Source of the DNA: Cryptomeria japonica
Taxonomy: Eukaryota > Streptophyta > Pinopsida > Cupressales > Cupressaceae
DNA length: 64,000 bases
Assembly: GCF_030272615.1 (NCBI RefSeq)
Contig: NC_081415.1
Span: 235,287,803-235,351,802 of the forward strand
Direction: 5' to 3'
Each line of letters begins with the position of its first letter. The first letter of the stretch is position 1. Of the stretch, positions 10,087-21,710 are shown piece after piece. The position numbers and the translations under genes are program-made. A model generated the notes under the pieces. That model was not told the DNA's origin. It saw nothing but the letters and a program-made list of their open reading frames with translations, and did no database searches.

Positions 10087-12690
10087 ATGTTTGTATGAAT
10101 ATATCCATCCTCATCATATATTGGTCCAATAAATTCCTTCTTATGTTTATAGTTTAAGTAGTTAAAGAAACACTTGGAACCTTTGTTACATTTTTTAAAG
10201 GTGAATGTAATCTAGCTTGGACCTTAGTTTGTTGTCCCCTATAAGTATCAAGTTTGCACATGTGAGTTTCAATAGAGGCCATGGAAGATTGAATGTGAAT
10301 GTTGTTTGGATCAAAATTAGGAAATTTTATATGCAATTGTTGTTTCCCCTGTTAAAAAAAATTCTTTTTTCGCTACCATGTTAGTCTCTTACCAAAAGAG
10401 TGTAAAAAGTCAACCCAATGGGAAATAGCAATCTGTCACTATTCCTAATAATATTCTCCTTCTTCTGGATTGGAAATAGAACCAAATGCCAACCAATGCA
10501 TGAACACAAGAAGGAATTTTTAGATTTGAAGTATTAAGCTTAAAGGGTAGTTGGGAGATTGTTTCCATAGGATTATCTCATGCAATGATACACAAGATAG
10601 GAAAGTGGCCCCCAAAAGTAGTAGCGTAATCAAACTTCACATAATTTCCCATGGAATCTTGAATTACTTGCAAGTTAGGAGAAATATAAAACCTATCTAA
10701 TTTGCTAAGTTATCTATCAACTTCCAACCTACAATTAGTCCAAGTATACGAGTTATGTCTATGGATGAAAAAAATTTGTTCATGGGATTTATAACACCCA
10801 CAAAATTACGACCAAACAAGCATTTGTCAAATTCTTCATTGCTAAGCTTCATATGGTAAGACTAGTTGCGATCAATTTGGTTTTATGTCATATTATAGTC
10901 TCCTCCAATAACCCAATCAAGATGAGGACGTTGCTTAGACATCCATTCCCATAGCTAACATATTTTCTTTTGTAATGTTAGGGGCATAAATAGAACAAAA
11001 ACTGATAGGTTGGCCATTGATAAAGGTAAGGACCCACAAACAACTACAAGAAATATCCTCCCCTTTATTAATGTCAAAATTATTGATCCATGAATCCAAA
11101 CCAATAACAACACCCATGCCTTCTATATGCAATTTATGGAAAAAGGTTGCATCTCTACATACATTGAATAAAGAAGTGACGAGCTAGGGACCATTAATCT
11201 TGAATTATCGCAAGAAAACAACATTTGGTTTCCATTTGACAATAGTTTCCTTGACCCCAAATTTGTGACATGAAAGAGAGACAGCCCTTTAACCTTCCAA
11301 TAAAGAGTTTTGTAATTCATTCTTAGGTAGAATTCGGAAGATCTTCCTCTTCAAACAAAATATAAAAGACATTAGCAAGCATAATCAATTGACTTCAATG
11401 TCCCTTCTCCTTAAAATTAGAATTAGGAGATCTAGAAATTTTTCTCGAAATTGGGGATGTGGATACTTGTCTCATCAAAGGTGGGGGAGCTTTATATGTT
11501 TTAGAATAAGGAGGAGAAGTTGTATCCATGTTCCTTATATTAGGCCTATTAGAAGGTGGGTTAAAATTTTGTGAAGAGGGTTGTTTACTATGAATATCAA
11601 TTTATCTAGTTGGTTCTTTCCTTTTCTTAATCACCCTCCAAAAATCTGTCATAATAGCATCTTTATAGGAGAGGGATTCAAAATATTATTATTTTTGGGG
11701 GGCAATATTGGCTTGTTGTTTCAATCGAGGGACTGCATTAGGCATAACAATAAATTGAGTAGACTACTGTAGTTGTTGCATACTAGGAGAGGTTGTTAAA
11801 TGAGGCGGATTATATTTATTTTTCCTTGCACCTGAAAATCTCTTATTAAATGTTCATCTTAGCGACAAAAGAAGCAGTTGTTGGGCTTGTTTAGATAAAC
11901 TGGTTGCTAGAAAAACTCAAATCCTAGTCCAATTAGTTTGATATTTTTAGGTTGTTGGTTATTTAGATCCGTTTCCACACAAGCCCTCGGTTGAAAAATT
12001 AGGTTAGAAAATCTATCTGAGTTATTTTGGCACCACAAAACTCTCCTAAGATGTGTAAAAATTTTCCTTTAAGAATGGTCTAAATTCTAGGTTAAAAAGG
12101 TAGCTCAATCCACATATGGTGTTGGGACTTAAAGGGCCCCTCAAGATGAAATTCCAAAGTCTAGGCCTGTAAGTAACAAATCTAGATCCGTAAATAATTC
12201 ATTTCCTATATTAGAGGATTGCTTGAGCATGATCTGCTAACTTGAATTTACATGAGACATACCCTTTACCCAACCTTCTTAAAGACTCAATTTCCCATCT
12301 CCGAAGAAATGGCGGAGAGCATGGAATCATTCGGTTTAATGGTGATGTGTTTGGAAGAGAGGGCCTCACCTTGTGCTGGCGTGAGACTAGTTTCATCTTC
12401 ATGGTGGAGAGCGGCTTCAAACCTTGCATCTTTAGGAAATGAACACCGTTTGCTCTCCACCGCCTGACTGAAAGTTTCCCGCTACTCTCGAGCATTCATT
12501 GATGAAGAAATGGGTTGTTTAGGGATCTTTGGGCCATCTTTATTTGGCTCCATTAATTGCAGGGGTATTAAATGACTTCAAGGGCCTCCCAGCAAGGCCA
12601 GGGAACCCTTGCACGCAGTAGCGTACTGCAACCAGCGGCACTACGGGTTTCATGCCCTAGTTGCAAAGCGCTCCTTCCTCCTTCCAAATT
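10087..12690 (-). pseudogene. LINE (L1-type) relic: ORF1 and endonuclease (right piece)
   Basis: On the minus strand this reads from a GC-richer 5' leader (about 12690-12555) into an ORF1 start at 12553 (MEPNKDGPKIPKQP). A DUF4283-like segment follows (ESLRRLGKGYVSCKFKLADHA, about 12300-12211), then a worn CCHC knuckle (CFFCR*DEHLIRDF, near 11850). The APE-type endonuclease then appears as SFCSIYAPNITKE (about 10975-10990), WVIGGDYNMT (about 10915), a FFSSIDITRILGL segment (about 10770-10730) and FIGPIYDEDGYIHTN at the junction with element A. Reverse transcriptase continues at 1981-2286 on the other side. Many stops and frameshifts make it dead. The 5' end is retained, which is unusual for LINE copies. 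Confidence 0.8.
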
Positions 12691-12933
12691 ACCTCCTTTT
12701 ATTATTATTTTTTAAATAAATATATATATTTATTAAAAATATTAATATACTAATCTTATAATAAAATAATATAAAGTAAAACATAATAACAAGAATATAT
12801 TAAAAATAATTTATTAATCAAAAAGATTAAATGAATAAAGAACTACAACCAGCTGGAGCTCGGAGGCTCGGAGCCATCCACAACCTATGAACAGAATTGC
12901 ATTCGCCTCTCAAAAAAGAATTATTTGGTTAAT
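12691..12933. other. AT-rich spacer after the first EXORDIUM gene
   Basis: About 120 bases of nearly pure A/T (12700-12840) and then mixed sequence forming the 3' flank of the minus-strand gene. I see no clear polyadenylation signal. Confidence 0.5.
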
Positions 12934-13947
12934 TTACGTCAATGTCTTGCAGGAGCGCGAGGTAGGATCCCACACTGCTGGGAGGAGGAACGTGCGGGCA
13001 TTGAGGCCATGGGCGTTGTAACTGGCGCCTGTCGTCTCGTCCACCAACAGTTGACCGGCGTAGCCGGGATAAGCCCCGCTTCCGTACATGCCCGGACACG
13101 CTGACACTGCCTCCAATGGAGAGGCGGCGTCTCCCTGGAAGTATCCCGACCTAAACGGATTTGTCACTGCTCCGGCAACGGTAGCCGCAATGTTGATGAT
13201 CATACCGTCAATTCCCACATCCCCATTTGGCGGCAGCAGAGGAGGGCTCTGAGGGCCGTAAATTGGCTGATGAAATGGCCACGCGCACTGCCCCGGGCAC
13301 TGCGTTGCTGAGTTTCCCACCCACGCAAACGCGTATTCGTTGTCTGTTTTGTCGCTTCCATGGAATCCGCAAGAGCTTCTGCAGAAGTCCTCCACCATGA
13401 CATCCTCAGATGTCAGCACCAAATAAAACTCCACCTCGCCCTTGCTTTTTTTCTTTGAAGGCGGCGGCAGAGCACTAGACTGGATAGCACTCTTCACCAG
13501 CACAGCAATATCAGTTCTTTTCAAGGACTTTCCCATAGAATAAACTTCGTCCAGCTTCTGCTTCCCCAAACTTGGATTTAGGGTTTGAGCAGGGTTTGAC
13601 TGGGAAGGGGCAGAGCCTCTGTAGGCCTCTGTTGTTTTCCACCAGGTGGAGACAGAGGGAGAGCCCTCTTTACCATTTCCCGCTCCCAGTGACTGCACAA
13701 AATCGGCCACAATGGCACGCTGGGCGGAAGTGAAACTGCCATACCAAATGAGATGAAGATTGAGAATGGGTTTTGTGGTAAGCAGAGGGCCATTGTGGTA
13801 TTGCAGGACAAGAGGCTCTTCTTGTACCAGAGCAGAGAGCTTTCTCCACTGAGCAAGAGGCCGAGCTGCGGCATCCACTGTGGACAATGCCGCCATACAT
13901 ACTAGCACTAAACTCATCAGAATCCTCTGAGACCCTAAAACAGCCAT
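12934..13947 (-). CDS. EXORDIUM-like secreted protein (phosphate-induced protein 1 family)
   Basis: An intact, intronless 337-codon gene. Residues 1-26 form a hydrophobic signal peptide (LMSLVLVCMAALSTVDA), predicting export to the cell wall space. The rest is the family domain: EEPLVLQYHNGPLLT, LIWYGSF, PSVSTWWKTTEAY, a variable KKKSKGEVEF loop, and the conserved C-terminal half with QCPGQCAWPFHQP, PLLPPNGDVGIDGMIIN, VTNPFRSGYFQGDA, LEAVSACPGMYG and TGASYNAHG. EXORDIUM proteins are brassinosteroid-, phosphate- or carbon-responsive promoters of cell expansion in Arabidopsis and tobacco; the biochemical activity is unknown. Length, lack of introns and conserved cysteines are typical. A TATA box lies about 105 bp upstream. 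The second copy at 25211-26158 is its closest relative here. Confidence 0.96.
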   Translation of the reverse strand: MAVLGSQRILMSLVLVCMAALSTVDAAARPLAQWRKLSALVQEEPLVLQYHNGPLLTTKPILNLHLIWYGSFTSAQRAIVADFVQSLGAGNGKEGSPSVSTWWKTTEAYRGSAPSQSNPAQTLNPSLGKQKLDEVYSMGKSLKRTDIAVLVKSAIQSSALPPPSKKKSKGEVEFYLVLTSEDVMVEDFCRSSCGFHGSDKTDNEYAFAWVGNSATQCPGQCAWPFHQPIYGPQSPPLLPPNGDVGIDGMIINIAATVAGAVTNPFRSGYFQGDAASPLEAVSACPGMYGSGAYPGYAGQLLVDETTGASYNAHGLNARTFLLPAVWDPTSRSCKTLT

Positions 13948-14050
13948 TTTTAGCGGGATTTATTTGCAGGGGAAAAGAAATTTGATAGATTCAATGTATA
14001 ATGATCAAGTACGAAGTGGTAGTGTGGGAACAAGCAGGAGGAGGATGGGG

Positions 14051-14058
14051 TTTAAATA
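14051..14058 (-). promoter_or_regulatory. TATA box of the 12934-13947 EXORDIUM-like gene
   Basis: TATTTAAA on the minus strand, 104 bp before the ATG, in a suitable position for a transcription start near 14020. Confidence 0.65.
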
Positions 14059-14957
14059 GGAAGAGAGAGCGAAGTGACAACTGGATGAAAACGATTGAGA
14101 AGGGAGGTAATACCAAATTTGCAATGGGGTTTCGTGGCAAATTCCATCGTTAACGTGGCAGGCTTACCCAAAAGATGGGGTGTGTTCTCTGTGGATGCTA
14201 TGCATTGGGCGTGTATGGATAAAAATATCACAGCACAGTTTCTGCGTCTTTATGCGCATAGTAGTATTTATTTATTTCGTTGGGTAGTCAAAGCTATAGG
14301 ATAACGTAACAAACTATTAAAAGCTGGCGGAAAATTTGCTGTCGTTGAGGAAGCGGCAATTTTGTCAGTTTGGTTTTTAATTAAGATAAAGTTCTGTCAA
14401 TGTCCGTAAAATGTAATTTGAAAGCCAAATATAAAGCACGTCAAACGACGTTTCAAAGACAGGTTGAATTCTTTGTGGCGGCAAGAAAGCAGACACGTGA
14501 ACTACAAAAGCATATGTAATGAGAGAGGCTCTTTCTCATCTTAGCAAATTCATCTCCGACACTTCATTTGTAAATCGAAGATATACAAGGGTTTTGGGCA
14601 TAAATGGTTGTTTTTTCGTTTTTTTTTGGTGTTTAAAGGCAGTGAAGGGTTCTAATGGTTGTAATAGTTAATTTTGTATATTTTAAGTTTTTAAATGGTA
14701 TATTAGATTTTGATGATTTTTTTTGTTTTTCTGCATGTAATTTAAGAATGTAGAGTTATTGCTTTGATTTTTGGATAGTTATAATACATGTGAAAGATTC
14801 GTTATTGTGTGTAAAGGTCAAAATGTGGTAGTTTCAAGGTGACGTCTCATACATATTCTATTGCCTTATTGATCGTCACTTTTATCACTTTGTTCTTTGC
14901 AATTTATAGTTAAAAGAAAAATAAAGTTTCATTGAACTTAGTCTAGGTTAAACTAAT
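14059..14957. other. Upstream region of the first EXORDIUM-like gene
   Basis: Non-coding. It holds a perfect G-box core CACGTG at 14494-14499 and a TCAAACGACG stretch near 14440. The distal part is T-rich. G-boxes bind bHLH and bZIP factors, but whether this one controls the gene is inference. Nothing else is recognised. Confidence 0.45.
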
Positions 14958-14971
14958 AACACACAACACAT
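14958..14971. repeat. Target-site duplication of LINE insertion (left copy)
   Basis: AACACACAACACAT, repeated exactly at 18663-18676. A 14-bp duplication is the expected mark of target-primed LINE integration and fixes both ends of the insertion. Confidence 0.88.
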
Positions 14972-16360
14972 GTTCAACCACACCCCCTTCCCCTCCCTCC
15001 TCTATTCCAATGAGCTCCCTCCCGGGTCTAAAATTTGGAACAACTTTGTTAAGAACATGAAACTTCTCAAGCAGGGTCTAAAGTGGCAAATTGGAAGTGG
15101 TGAGAAAATTAGATTTTGGCAGGACAACTGGATTGGTGATAGACCCCTTGCCTCCTCCAGGTTCAGTTGTCTCGTGATCCCTCTGAAGGATTCGATTGGC
15201 TCCTTTGTGATCAACTACATCTCTCCCTCCCGCTGCTGGTTAAGGCTTGCTGATAGTCAAGGAAATACCCCCCAATGGATACATCTAGCTGAAGAGTCGC
15301 AATCCCTTCTTAAGGGGATCAGGATCCCCTGTTTCACCCACACTGATAAACTTGTTTCGATCGTGAATCTCTCAGGGTTAAATTGGCCTACAATCTCTTG
15401 GTTGCCTCCTTCAACAACTGTAGCAGTTGGAAAGAAGTTTGGAACTCTCAGCTCATCCCTAAAATTAACTTCTTCTAGTGGACGACCCTTCACGGGAAGG
15501 TCCTTACTATTGATAATCTGAAGAGGAGGGGATTTATGCTTGCCAACAAATGTGTTATGTGTAATTGTGCGGAGGAAAGCATAAATCACCTCTTTATCCA
15601 TTGCCCCTTCGCTTCTAGGGTTTGGCACAAAGTTCTTCAGAAATTCAATTTGGCTTAGACATTCTTGGAAGACTTGCAACAGTTTATCAGCAACTGGAAG
15701 CGCCCTTCTGCTCACCCGCCAGTCACTCTGTTTTGGAGACCCATTCCTCCCCATGTCTGTTGGCATATCTGGAAGGAAAGAAATAATAGGATTTCCCGTG
15801 ACACTAGCAGCTCGGTTGACAGGGTGACTGACTTAGCCAAGAATTACCTCAGGGAGAACGCCATCATCAGCAAGTGGAGAACCCCGAAAGCCATCCCTAT
15901 GGCTCTGGATCGGAGGTGGATTAAAACTTGGATTTAAAAAAGATGGAGAGGCTCAATACAATATGGTCATCACTCCCCCTTGGCTCAAGCTCAATTTTGA
16001 TGGTGTTGCTCGTAGTGGTTCAGCGGTAGGGGGAGGAATTATCAGGGACAGCCTGGGCAACCTGGTTTTGGCATATGCATGAAATTTTGACTCTGTTTCG
16101 AGAAACATGGCGGAAGCCCTTGCTCTTTTTGGGGGGCTTAAGCTGGCCCTTGGCACCAATATCAAAAGACTGATCATTGAAGGGGACTCTAAACAGATTA
16201 TTGAGGCCACTAAAGGCACTTCAAGGATCTGCTGAAGAATCAAAAATGTCATCAAGGACATCTGGTCCATGATTGTTTGGCTGGAAGAATTTCAAATTCA
16301 ACATATCTACAGAGAGGGGAATGGGGTGGTGGACTCACTGGCTGTGACAAGACTGGAGAT
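14972..16360 (+). pseudogene. LINE ORF2 C-terminus: zf-RVT and RNase H
   Basis: Reading through frameshifts gives an IWNNFVKNMKLLK...WQIGSGEKIRFWQDNWIGD segment (14990-15140), the usual region after plant LINE reverse transcriptase. The zinc-binding CVMCNCAEESINHLFIHCPF (about 15555-15615) follows. Next comes an RNase H domain: LNFDGVARSG (about 15990), AEALALFGGLKLAL (about 16110), IIEGDSKQII (about 16180) and NGVVDSLAV (about 16320), with all four acidic positions recognisable. Plant L1 elements are known to have gained such a domain. Stops near 15521, 15658 and 16081 and several frameshifts show that it is inactive. Confidence 0.85.
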
Positions 16361-16936
16361 AAAAGGAATGAGGTGCTGGAGGCACCTAGATTCTCTCACT
16401 GACAAGCAGAAGGACCTTATTGGGAACAAACAAATCCCCTCTATCCATCAATGAAGTGCCACATCCCTTTAATCAATAGGTTTCTTTGGGCCGACTGCTA
16501 TGCTACGCTGCTGGAAAGAATTTCAAATTCAAATTGGGTGAGCTTTACCCTACTGGCTTCTAGTGGTCCCCACCTTCTCTACCAAATGTTGACTTGGCTA
16601 GCCACCTATTTCTGCATCGTCGATGAGTTGGAGTGCCAACTCTTGATAATTAATCACAGCAAGGACCCTAATTATTACAATAAATGGAACCTTAGAACTC
16701 GCCATAATGATGATCTTTGCAAGTTGGCGGAGATCTCAAGAGGAGTCCCTTCACATGCTTCCCGGAGCTGGCGGACACAGGCCTTGGGAAACAACACCAA
16801 AAATCATTATTACACCTTGCACATTATTTTGGCTAATTACTGTTTGTTTTCTCTTAACTTTAGCTCTGGTTTTCTTCTTTGCATTTTTCTTTTCAGGCTT
16901 GTGCTGTATCTCAACTTCACTCTAGAGGAAGCTAGC

Positions 16937-18111
16937 ATGGGAGGGGATTTAGTCCGGGTTGAACCGAACATAATTGACGACTATTTTCGCAATGAACTGT
17001 GCATCTGGATGTATGCTAAGGAAGGAGGAATCATCCCATTCATGGAAGTCATGAAGGGATTCAATGAAAACCTCTCCATGCAATTTGTCAAGGATAGGAG
17101 GGTGGTCATGGAGGACATTTCGTTTGAAATCAATGAAGAAGTTATGGCCCAGGCTACGGGTCTCTCCACTAAAGGCAGGAAATGGAAGAAAATTAGCAGG
17201 GTTGCGGACGAAAACAACATGAACCACTTCTTCAAAAAGGGAGAGGAACCGACCAGAATGCGTGGGGATTTCAACAGGAAATGTTTACCCTACTTGTGGG
17301 ATCAGATTTACAAAATCATAATGAAATACTTCACCCTTGAGGGAATGTATGGTGTGTTCTACTATTATCACATCCCGCTACTAAACCACTTTCGCAACCA
17401 TGACACCATTTCTTTTCCTTTTTTCTATTGCATGCTCTTGATTCTAATATCAAAGATGTCTGCAATCATATAAGCCAAGAGGGTAATTTTACCATCCTCC
17501 ACCAGGGGCTGATGTTTAGGCTTTACAACTTTCATAAGACCCTTTGCCCCCCTAAACCTATCTCGGTTCAACCCACCCCCTCCATTTTGGGTCCCCCTGA
17601 AGGCTCTAAAAAAGGCCCCAAAAAGTCTTCGAAAAAGTCGATGACTCCTTGTCAATCCCCTGACCAAGGCCCCCCCTACATCCTTAAAATTTGGGAAAAA
17701 AATAAAAGCAACCCTTCTGCTGTGAAACCCACCTCCAAGAAATCCAGAAAGGAGCCCAAAATCCTCCTTGTTGAGTCTGATGTTGAGGAGGATATCACCC
17801 CGTGCAGATCCCATAGAAACAAATCCAGGATGACGCAAATGGTTATGAGAAAGCATTATGTCGACAAAGAAGAGGAGGATTATGAGAAAGCGGAAAGTGA
17901 GAAGGGGGAGGAGGATCTGGAGGCCACAGAGGGCTCAGATTCCTCCAATTTAGGCACGAATGTCCTTGAATTGGAGACCATCAAGGAGGATATCAAAAAC
18001 ACCTCCCCTCATTCTAACACTTCCTTGCCCCACACCTCTAAGGGGGATGGTAGACACTCTGATGGCGGGAAGACTGTTGTTGATGAAGGGGAGAAGGAAG
18101 ATGCGATGTAG
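16937..18111 (+). pseudogene. Unrecognised ORF in LINE 3' region (frameshifted, about 390 codons)
   Basis: From ATG 16937 the frame reads MGGDLVRVEPNIIDDYFRNE and continues through ISFEINEEVMAQATGLSTKG and MKYFTLEGMYGVFYYYHIPL to about 17425. There one frameshift leads into LHALDSNIKDVCNHISQEG, LHQGLMFRLYNFHKT and then a lysine/proline-rich, acidic tail ending at 18111 (KSRKEPKILLVESDVEED; EKGEEDLEATEGSD). The upstream 160 codons of the same frame have no resemblance to a protein. I do not recognise a named family. The globular first half (EVTGL/LNHFR-like motifs) and charged low-complexity tail suggest a chromatin- or nucleic-acid-associated protein, which is only a guess. It lies inside the LINE target duplication, so it moved with the LINE. 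Confidence 0.6.
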
Positions 18112-18662
18112 TGTTCGGGTTGCAGTGCTATCTCTGAAGATCTAAATGGTGTTAAGAAAAATCTAGAGCACCTGGAGTCCTATGTCAACAAGATTGGGAA
18201 ATTCGTTGTCAAAGTGATGCACTCGTCAACTACCTCTTTGTGCTTTCTCCACTAGGATAAGGCTGATCCGGAAGGGTTGGGAAGTGACACCACTAAGGAA
18301 CTGTTTCAGTTCCTGGCTGATGACTGGACATGGCTTATGCTCTCTAAGCACACGGGTGCTGATAATTAGGTTGTATGGTTGGTTTCCTTCCTTTTTGCTT
18401 TAGTTTTTGTCGTTGGAACGCATGTTTCCATGGTAATATTGTTACTTTTAACTGTTGTTATAGTATCGACATTATGATGGTTTACTGTTGTTTATGTCAC
18501 TTGTTGGACGAGATTGGTTTCAATCTCGGGTTATCCAATAGCGACAGGCAGTTTTTGTTTTTGTAAACTAGAGTAGGGATTGGCTGACTGCCGCATGTGC
18601 TGGTAATGGGTTTTTCTGTTTCTTTCGGGTCAACCCCCAGTTTTGGCTGCTTTATAATAAAA

Positions 18663-18676
18663 AACACACAACACAT
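18663..18676. repeat. Target-site duplication of LINE insertion (right copy)
   Basis: AACACACAACACAT, identical to 14958-14971 and directly after the A-rich tail. Confidence 0.88.
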
Positions 18677-19599
18677 AAGTACAATTAACATAGACTAACT
18701 TTTTATGATGAAATTTGAAGGTACATGTTTTTTAAATATTATAATAATTAAATAAAAAATGACTATATTATAACTCCTTGATTGAAGATGAATACAATTG
18801 GTATCACACTAAATTTGAATGTCCTGAGATAAGGGGATGATTATGATAGTTTTTAATTTGTCTCTAGAATATTCTATCCTATTAGAGTTGATTCTATGAT
18901 CATAGAAATAGCTTAAATATATGAAAATGATTTAGTAATATATGCAATCCTACTCTCTATTTCTTTTAAGTTGATTCTACTTATTTTACCACCTCTAATA
19001 TTTTAGAATTTAGAGAATTCCATTAGTTTTGGAAGGAGACGTGTTTATAGGTCAATCCAAAAAAATCTTAAGCAAATGATCAAAGACACCACTCTTTAGA
19101 TGCATAAATGTTCTTAAGACAAACATGCAAGTAAAACATGAGGAGATTCTTGGATGATTAAAATAAATCTAGTAAATTCCTCTAAATAATAAGACATGGC
19201 AATAAATCATGTGATTGTGTTTAGTTATCCCTTGGAGAGAAATGAATGGGTGGGAGTAGGCCAAAATTTGAAATTTGAAATTTCAAATATGAGACTACAA
19301 GATTGACCCCATGACTATATAATTGACTTGAGACATAAAAGACATCAAATTAAAGGAGATAATAAGGTGACAAAACAATAAGGTTATGCACTAATGTAAC
19401 AACTACTATGACCACTTAATAAAATATGAAATCAATATATAATCAAACATAATAGTTATTTAAAGTCAAAGAGTTAAACACTTTGGTCAAATTATTTTAC
19501 AAATATATAACTAATTCTACAATCATCACAATTAGTGTAAAATGTATTTACAATATTTTGGCATGAACTATAAAAATAAAATTATTTAAATTATTTAAT
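18677..19599. other. AT-rich spacer, no gene seen
   Basis: Non-coding and AT-rich, with no recognisable gene, RNA or repeat. Confidence 0.5.
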
Positions 19600-20745
19600 T
19601 TTAATTGAACCTTTATTGAACCCTATATGTAATTAAATTGTAACCCTGACTTTGGTACCTAATTAATTCACCACTAATTGAGCCTTGATTGTAACCCTAA
19701 ATAAACCCTAATCCTATATCTAATCCTAATAGAAACCTAACCTTACTTTAATTGAACAACAACTTTGATCTTTAATTAAATTGCAAGGCTATATAAACCC
19801 TAACCCTAATCCTAAGTATAACCCTAGCCTTAACTCTAATTGAACCCTATCCCTAAATTTAAACCTAACTTATACACTATTTATAACTTTACCATAACCA
19901 TAACCATAACCCTATTTCTAAAACTAACAATAATTGTAATTGTACCTAGGTCTAGGCCTAACTATTTTTTTTACTATAACCTAACACTAATCATAAATTT
20001 AAATTGAACAATAATAGGAAACCTAACCCTTACTAAATACTAACCCTAATTAAAGTTTGATTCTAACCCTAAGTTACACCTTAACTCTAACCCTAACCAA
20101 AAAGTAATCCTAATTGAACTATAATTGTAACCATAATTAAATCCTAACCCTAACCCTAACCCTAACCCTAATCATTACCTAACCTTGATATAACCCTTAC
20201 CCTAATTTAACCCTAACTTTAAAGTAACTTTAATTGAACTCAAAATTTTTTAATCCTAACTCTTATCCAAACCCTAATTGAATTTTAATTCTAACCCTAA
20301 TCAAACCCTAAGCCTTATCTTAGTCTAATTATTCCTTCATTGAACCCTAATCCTAATTGAACTTTAACACTAACTCTGAATCCTCAATAAATCATAACCC
20401 TGATTAAACCTCAAATCTAACCCTAATAGAACCCTTATTGAAAACACCTCTAATTGAACTGTAATCTTAACCCTTAACCAAACCTTTATTGATCATCAAC
20501 CCTAACCCCAACCATATCCCAAATTGAACCCTAAACCTAAACCTAATCCTTATCCTTACTAAATTCTAACCCTAAACCTAACATTAACATTATTTCAAGC
20601 ACCAAAATTTACACTAATTGTAGCTCTAACCCTAACCTTAACCCCAATCCTAAAACCAACACTAATTCTAATTCTAATTGTAACCCTAACCCCAAGTCAA
20701 CACTAACTCTAATTTAATTCTAAATAATCCCTAGTTAAATCTTAA
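19600..20745 (+). repeat. Degenerate interstitial telomere-like repeat array
   Basis: Dozens of AACCCTAA words are spread over 1.1 kb, alternating with AATTGAACCCTAA and AATCCTAA variants. The best run, near 20141-20170, is an uninterrupted stretch of about five CCCTAA hexamers. The C-rich strand is the plus strand throughout. The unit is mostly the 6-base CCCTAA rather than the usual plant 7-base CCCTAAA, with only occasional heptamers. The sequence is too divergent to be a current chromosome end. Confidence 0.85.
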
Positions 20746-20792
20746 TCCTGCTTGTAATCACATAATAACTATTATAAATTATTTAATTAATA

Positions 20793-20797
20793 TTAGT
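20793..20797. repeat. Target-site duplication of element E (left copy)
   Basis: TTAGT, repeated at 23147-23151. Confidence 0.88.
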
Positions 20798-21158
20798 TGT
20801 TGATTTTCCCAGGTTTTATTGGATGTATTTTAATGTATATATCTGATTCAATCTGATACTTGCATTCTTGGAATTCTATATGTTCTCAAATTGAATAACA
20901 TTATACTATATATATTCCTTTGGAGAGGCATGTCCTTGAACGGACATGTCTCTCCTTTAATTATAATAATTTAATCAATATTATAATGTTTCATCAATCA
21001 GTTATTAATTTAGAATAATATAATAAATTAATATTGAATATTAAATTTTATATGATTAATAATAACATAATAATATAACATAATAATATATTATTATTAA
21101 TCAACATATATTATATGTATTCTAAATGATCATTTGACTAAAGCTACAAACATTAACA
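20798..21158 (-). repeat. 3' LTR of element E (left on the plus strand)
   Basis: 361 bp, TGTTGATTTTCCC...CATTAACA on the plus strand. It differs from 22785-23146 at only a handful of positions (for example GAACGGACATG against GAACGAACATG). Confidence 0.92.
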
Positions 21159-21384
21159 CTCCCTCTTAGCTAGGGAAGATAAAATCAATGCAAATGCATT
21201 AAGTCTAGATTAATTATGGAATAGAGAAAATATTATCTCACTATGATATCAGGAAGTATGGTATAAACAAGAATATCAAGGCACATGATATTCACCATAA
21301 CTCAAAAATATCATCTCATGATATTGGGAGTATTTGCATCAACCATATGATGCTCATCACAGGGGACCATAGTCTCAAGGTGTG

Positions 21385-21710
21385 AATTTACCTCCGTCGA
21401 CGATTCTATTCACAAGCTCTTGCATGGATTGCCTCTGTCGGTGATTCTATCCACAAGCTCTTATGTGGATTGCCTCAGTCAACGATTCTATCCATAAGCT
21501 CTCACGTGGATTGCCTCAGTTGGCGATTCTATCCATGAGCTCTCACGTGGATTGCCTCAGTCGGCGATTCTATCCACAAGCTCTTAAGTGGATTGCCTCA
21601 GTCGATGATTCTATCCACAAGCTCTTACGTGGATTGCCTCAGTCGGCAATTCTATCCACGAGCTCTCATGTAGATTGCCTATGTCGGTGATTCTATCCAC
21701 AAGCTCAAGT
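21385..21710. repeat. 41-bp minisatellite inside element E
   Basis: About eight imperfect copies of a 41-base unit built around GTGGATTGCCTCAGTCGG and CGATTCTATCCACAAGCTCT. Successive GTGGATTGCC starts lie near 21465, 21506, 21547 and 21588. The unit is not a multiple of three, so the open frames across it have no coding meaning. Confidence 0.9.

Larger units (their letters stand above)
14972..18662 (+). mobile_element. 5'-truncated L1-type LINE with extra 3' ORF
   Basis: A 3.69-kb insertion bounded by a 14-bp target duplication and ending in an A-rich tail (ATAATAAAA, about 18652-18662). It begins inside the C-terminal part of the LINE polyprotein, so endonuclease and most of reverse transcriptase are missing. 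It contains the zf-RVT region, an RNase H domain and, downstream, a separate open region at 16937-18111 that lies inside the same duplication. Confidence 0.85.

Noticed and set aside
19600-20745. Possible CRISPR-like or satellite array
   Set aside because: Units lack fixed-length unique spacers; the words are telomere-like and degenerate, and the genome is plant nuclear.
21463-21690. Open frame across the 41-bp repeats
   Set aside because: The 41-bp period shifts frame at every unit, and the openness is a property of the unit, not of a protein.
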